Shown: positions 6,061 to 7,158 of the stretch, piece by piece | Position numbering within the stretch: position 1 is the first letter of the stretch | How the letters are laid out: every line of letters starts with the position of its first letter | Assembly: GCA_937952155.1 (NCBI GenBank) | Contig: CALFYH010000039.1 | Coordinates: forward strand, 1-7,158 | From: an uncultured Saprospiraceae bacterium | Lineage (GTDB): Bacteria; Bacteroidota; Bacteroidia; Chitinophagales; Saprospiraceae | Reading direction: 5' to 3' | DNA: 7,158 nucleotides | Made by a program: the position numbers and the translations under genes | The notes under the pieces: generated by a model | Seen by the model: only the letters and a program-made list of their open reading frames with translations | What the model was told of the DNA's origin: nothing | Database searches by the model: none

Positions 6061-7158
6061 ATATCTTTTCGGTAGATGAAATAATGACCTGGTACAAGGT
6101 GGTTAATATCCACATCTGTTGAAAATCCACTTGGCTTGAATTCCATTATGACTTGTCCAAATACATTTGTTACTACAAAAGTCTCGATTTTTCCCGTTGG
6201 GTTTATTAAAACCAAAGGTTGATCATTGGCCACCAAATTGGAAACTAAACCTACTGAAGGCATTTCATTTTCGGATACTCCTATGGTTTCTGGATAACTA
6301 ATTTGTTTTAGATCAAAGCTTTGGATGCTTCTTCCAAATGTTCCAGCTATTAAAAGATTCTTTGCTTCATTATACTCTACATCATACACAGCAATTAGTG
6401 GCATGTTTTCGCCAAGTCGCATCCAATTTATAAGATCTTTTGAATAAAAAACACCTGCATCTGTTGCAATAAAAAGTATATCATTCGCCTTATTCTTTTG
6501 TTCGAGTGCAAGAACATTATTTATTGCAACAGCTGGCATATTTCCTTGGATTGGATTCCAATTTGCGCCCAAATCCGTTGTTTTATAAATATATGGCGTA
6601 TTGTCATTGTCCTTATAACCTGTATAAGCAACATAAAGTGTTTTGTTGTCTTTGGGCGAAAAGCAGATTGAAGAAATATATTTTTGTGGCAAATTACTAC
6701 TAATGTTTTTCCAAGATTGACCACCATCAGCAGTAAGCCAAAGCAAACCATCACTTGTACCCGCTGCTATTAGATTCTCATCAATGTCTGACGCATGAAT
6801 AGCACTAATATTGTGCCTTAAGAATCCTGATGAAAGGTCTGTGAGCGGAGGACTAATGGCTACCCAAAAAACATCTTTACCAGTCTCATTCCTATAAATT
6901 CTATCTGTTCCAGTGTACAAAACATCTGGATTGTGCTTGCTCATTATGATGGGCATATCCCAATTTCTTGGTTCTGATTGATTTAGACCTTCGGTAGCAT
7001 TATCAAAATTATCGCCACCATCATCAGTAACATATAGTCCACCATTTTGCGTTTCTGCATAAAAAGTAAGTGAATCCAATGGGTGGAATAGTATTTGAAA
7101 ACCATCACCACCAAAAACTCTTTGCCAAACATTTATCGAATCCTTATTGCCACCAGAT
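6027..7158 (-). CDS. Secreted beta-propeller (Asp-box/BNR-like) protein with T9SS type A-like tail, 5'-truncated
   Basis: The reverse-strand frame is open from the right edge of the window to the TGA at 6029-6027, giving the last 376 residues. A TTG at 7079 is internal, because upstream codons continue the fold (WQRVFGGDGFQILFHP). Asp-box-like motifs recur at visible residues about 44-51 (TDDGGDNF), 141-149 (LTADGGQSW), 192-200 (KTTDLGANW) and 238-245 (YSKDLINW, degenerate), each after a strand such as LYV, LLW, YIY or VFY. This is the pattern of sialidase/BNR, sortilin-type and Ycf48-like propellers; no sialidase active-site set is visible, so enzymatic activity should not be assumed. Residues about 291-376 form a sorting tail of type A character (VVTNVFGQVIMEF, then GHYFIYR, ending TRFIKI), though the usual PNP start motif is not present. 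Secretion by T9SS is inferred. The gene converges on the lipoprotein gene, 36 bases between stops. Confidence 0.87.
   Translation of the reverse strand, partial: SGGNKDSINVWQRVFGGDGFQILFHPLDSLTFYAETQNGGLYVTDDGGDNFDNATEGLNQSEPRNWDMPIIMSKHNPDVLYTGTDRIYRNETGKDVFWVAISPPLTDLSSGFLRHNISAIHASDIDENLIAAGTSDGLLWLTADGGQSWKNISSNLPQKYISSICFSPKDNKTLYVAYTGYKDNDNTPYIYKTTDLGANWNPIQGNMPAVAINNVLALEQKNKANDILFIATDAGVFYSKDLINWMRLGENMPLIAVYDVEYNEAKNLLIAGTFGRSIQSFDLKQISYPETIGVSENEMPSVGLVSNLVANDQPLVLINPTGKIETFVVTNVFGQVIMEFKPSGFSTDVDINHLVPGHYFIYRKDIKTKGTRFIKI

Noticed and set aside
6027..7079. A complete 350-residue - strand gene starting at TTG 7079
   Set aside because: The frame continues without a stop to the window edge, and the added residues (FGGDGFQILFHP) fit the propeller fold.
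6027..7158. Sialidase assignment for the propeller protein
   Set aside because: Asp-box motifs alone do not show sialidase activity; no arginine triad or other catalytic set could be identified in the visible part.

Overview
The window is AT-rich DNA from a member of the phylum Bacteroidota, most likely a Saprospiraceae-like or related gliding/filamentous lineage. The evidence is three proteins carrying type IX secretion system (T9SS) C-terminal sorting domains, a long array of SprB-type repeats, a Bacteroidota-style lipoprotein, one TAnnTTTG promoter element, and start codons without clear Shine-Dalgarno sequences. The lineage below phylum is inference.

Layout, left to right. (1) Positions 1-858, + strand: the 3' part of a secreted multidomain protein with fibronectin-III-like Cys-rich modules and a gliding-motility-associated (CHU_C, T9SS type B) C-terminal domain; its start lies left of the window. 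(2) Positions 858-1457, +: a complete riboflavin synthase alpha chain, whose ATG shares one base with the preceding stop codon. (3) Positions 1509-5324, +: a 1271-residue secreted protein made of a signal peptide, an N-terminal module with a CxxCH motif, about thirteen SprB-like repeats and a T9SS type A tail. (4) Positions 5325-5462: a short, very AT-rich intergenic region with a possible promoter. (5) Positions 5463-5990, +: a small lipoprotein of unknown function. (6) Positions 6020-6060: a strong hairpin terminator, which overlaps the last codons of the next gene. (7) Positions 6027-7158, - strand: the 3' part of a convergent gene for a secreted beta-propeller (Asp-box/BNR-like) protein with a T9SS type A-like tail; its start lies right of the window.

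Apart from riboflavin synthase, a housekeeping enzyme, everything here looks like cell-surface or secreted material. The gene pairs on the + strand are tightly packed, and the only clear transcription boundary is the terminator near 6040. I found no mobile element, CRISPR array, RNA gene or defence system. The most unusual items are the CxxCH motif on the SprB-repeat protein, the uneven cysteine pattern along its repeats, the overlap of a biosynthetic gene with a surface-protein gene, and the terminator built into a coding sequence. None of these amounts to a demonstrably new system.
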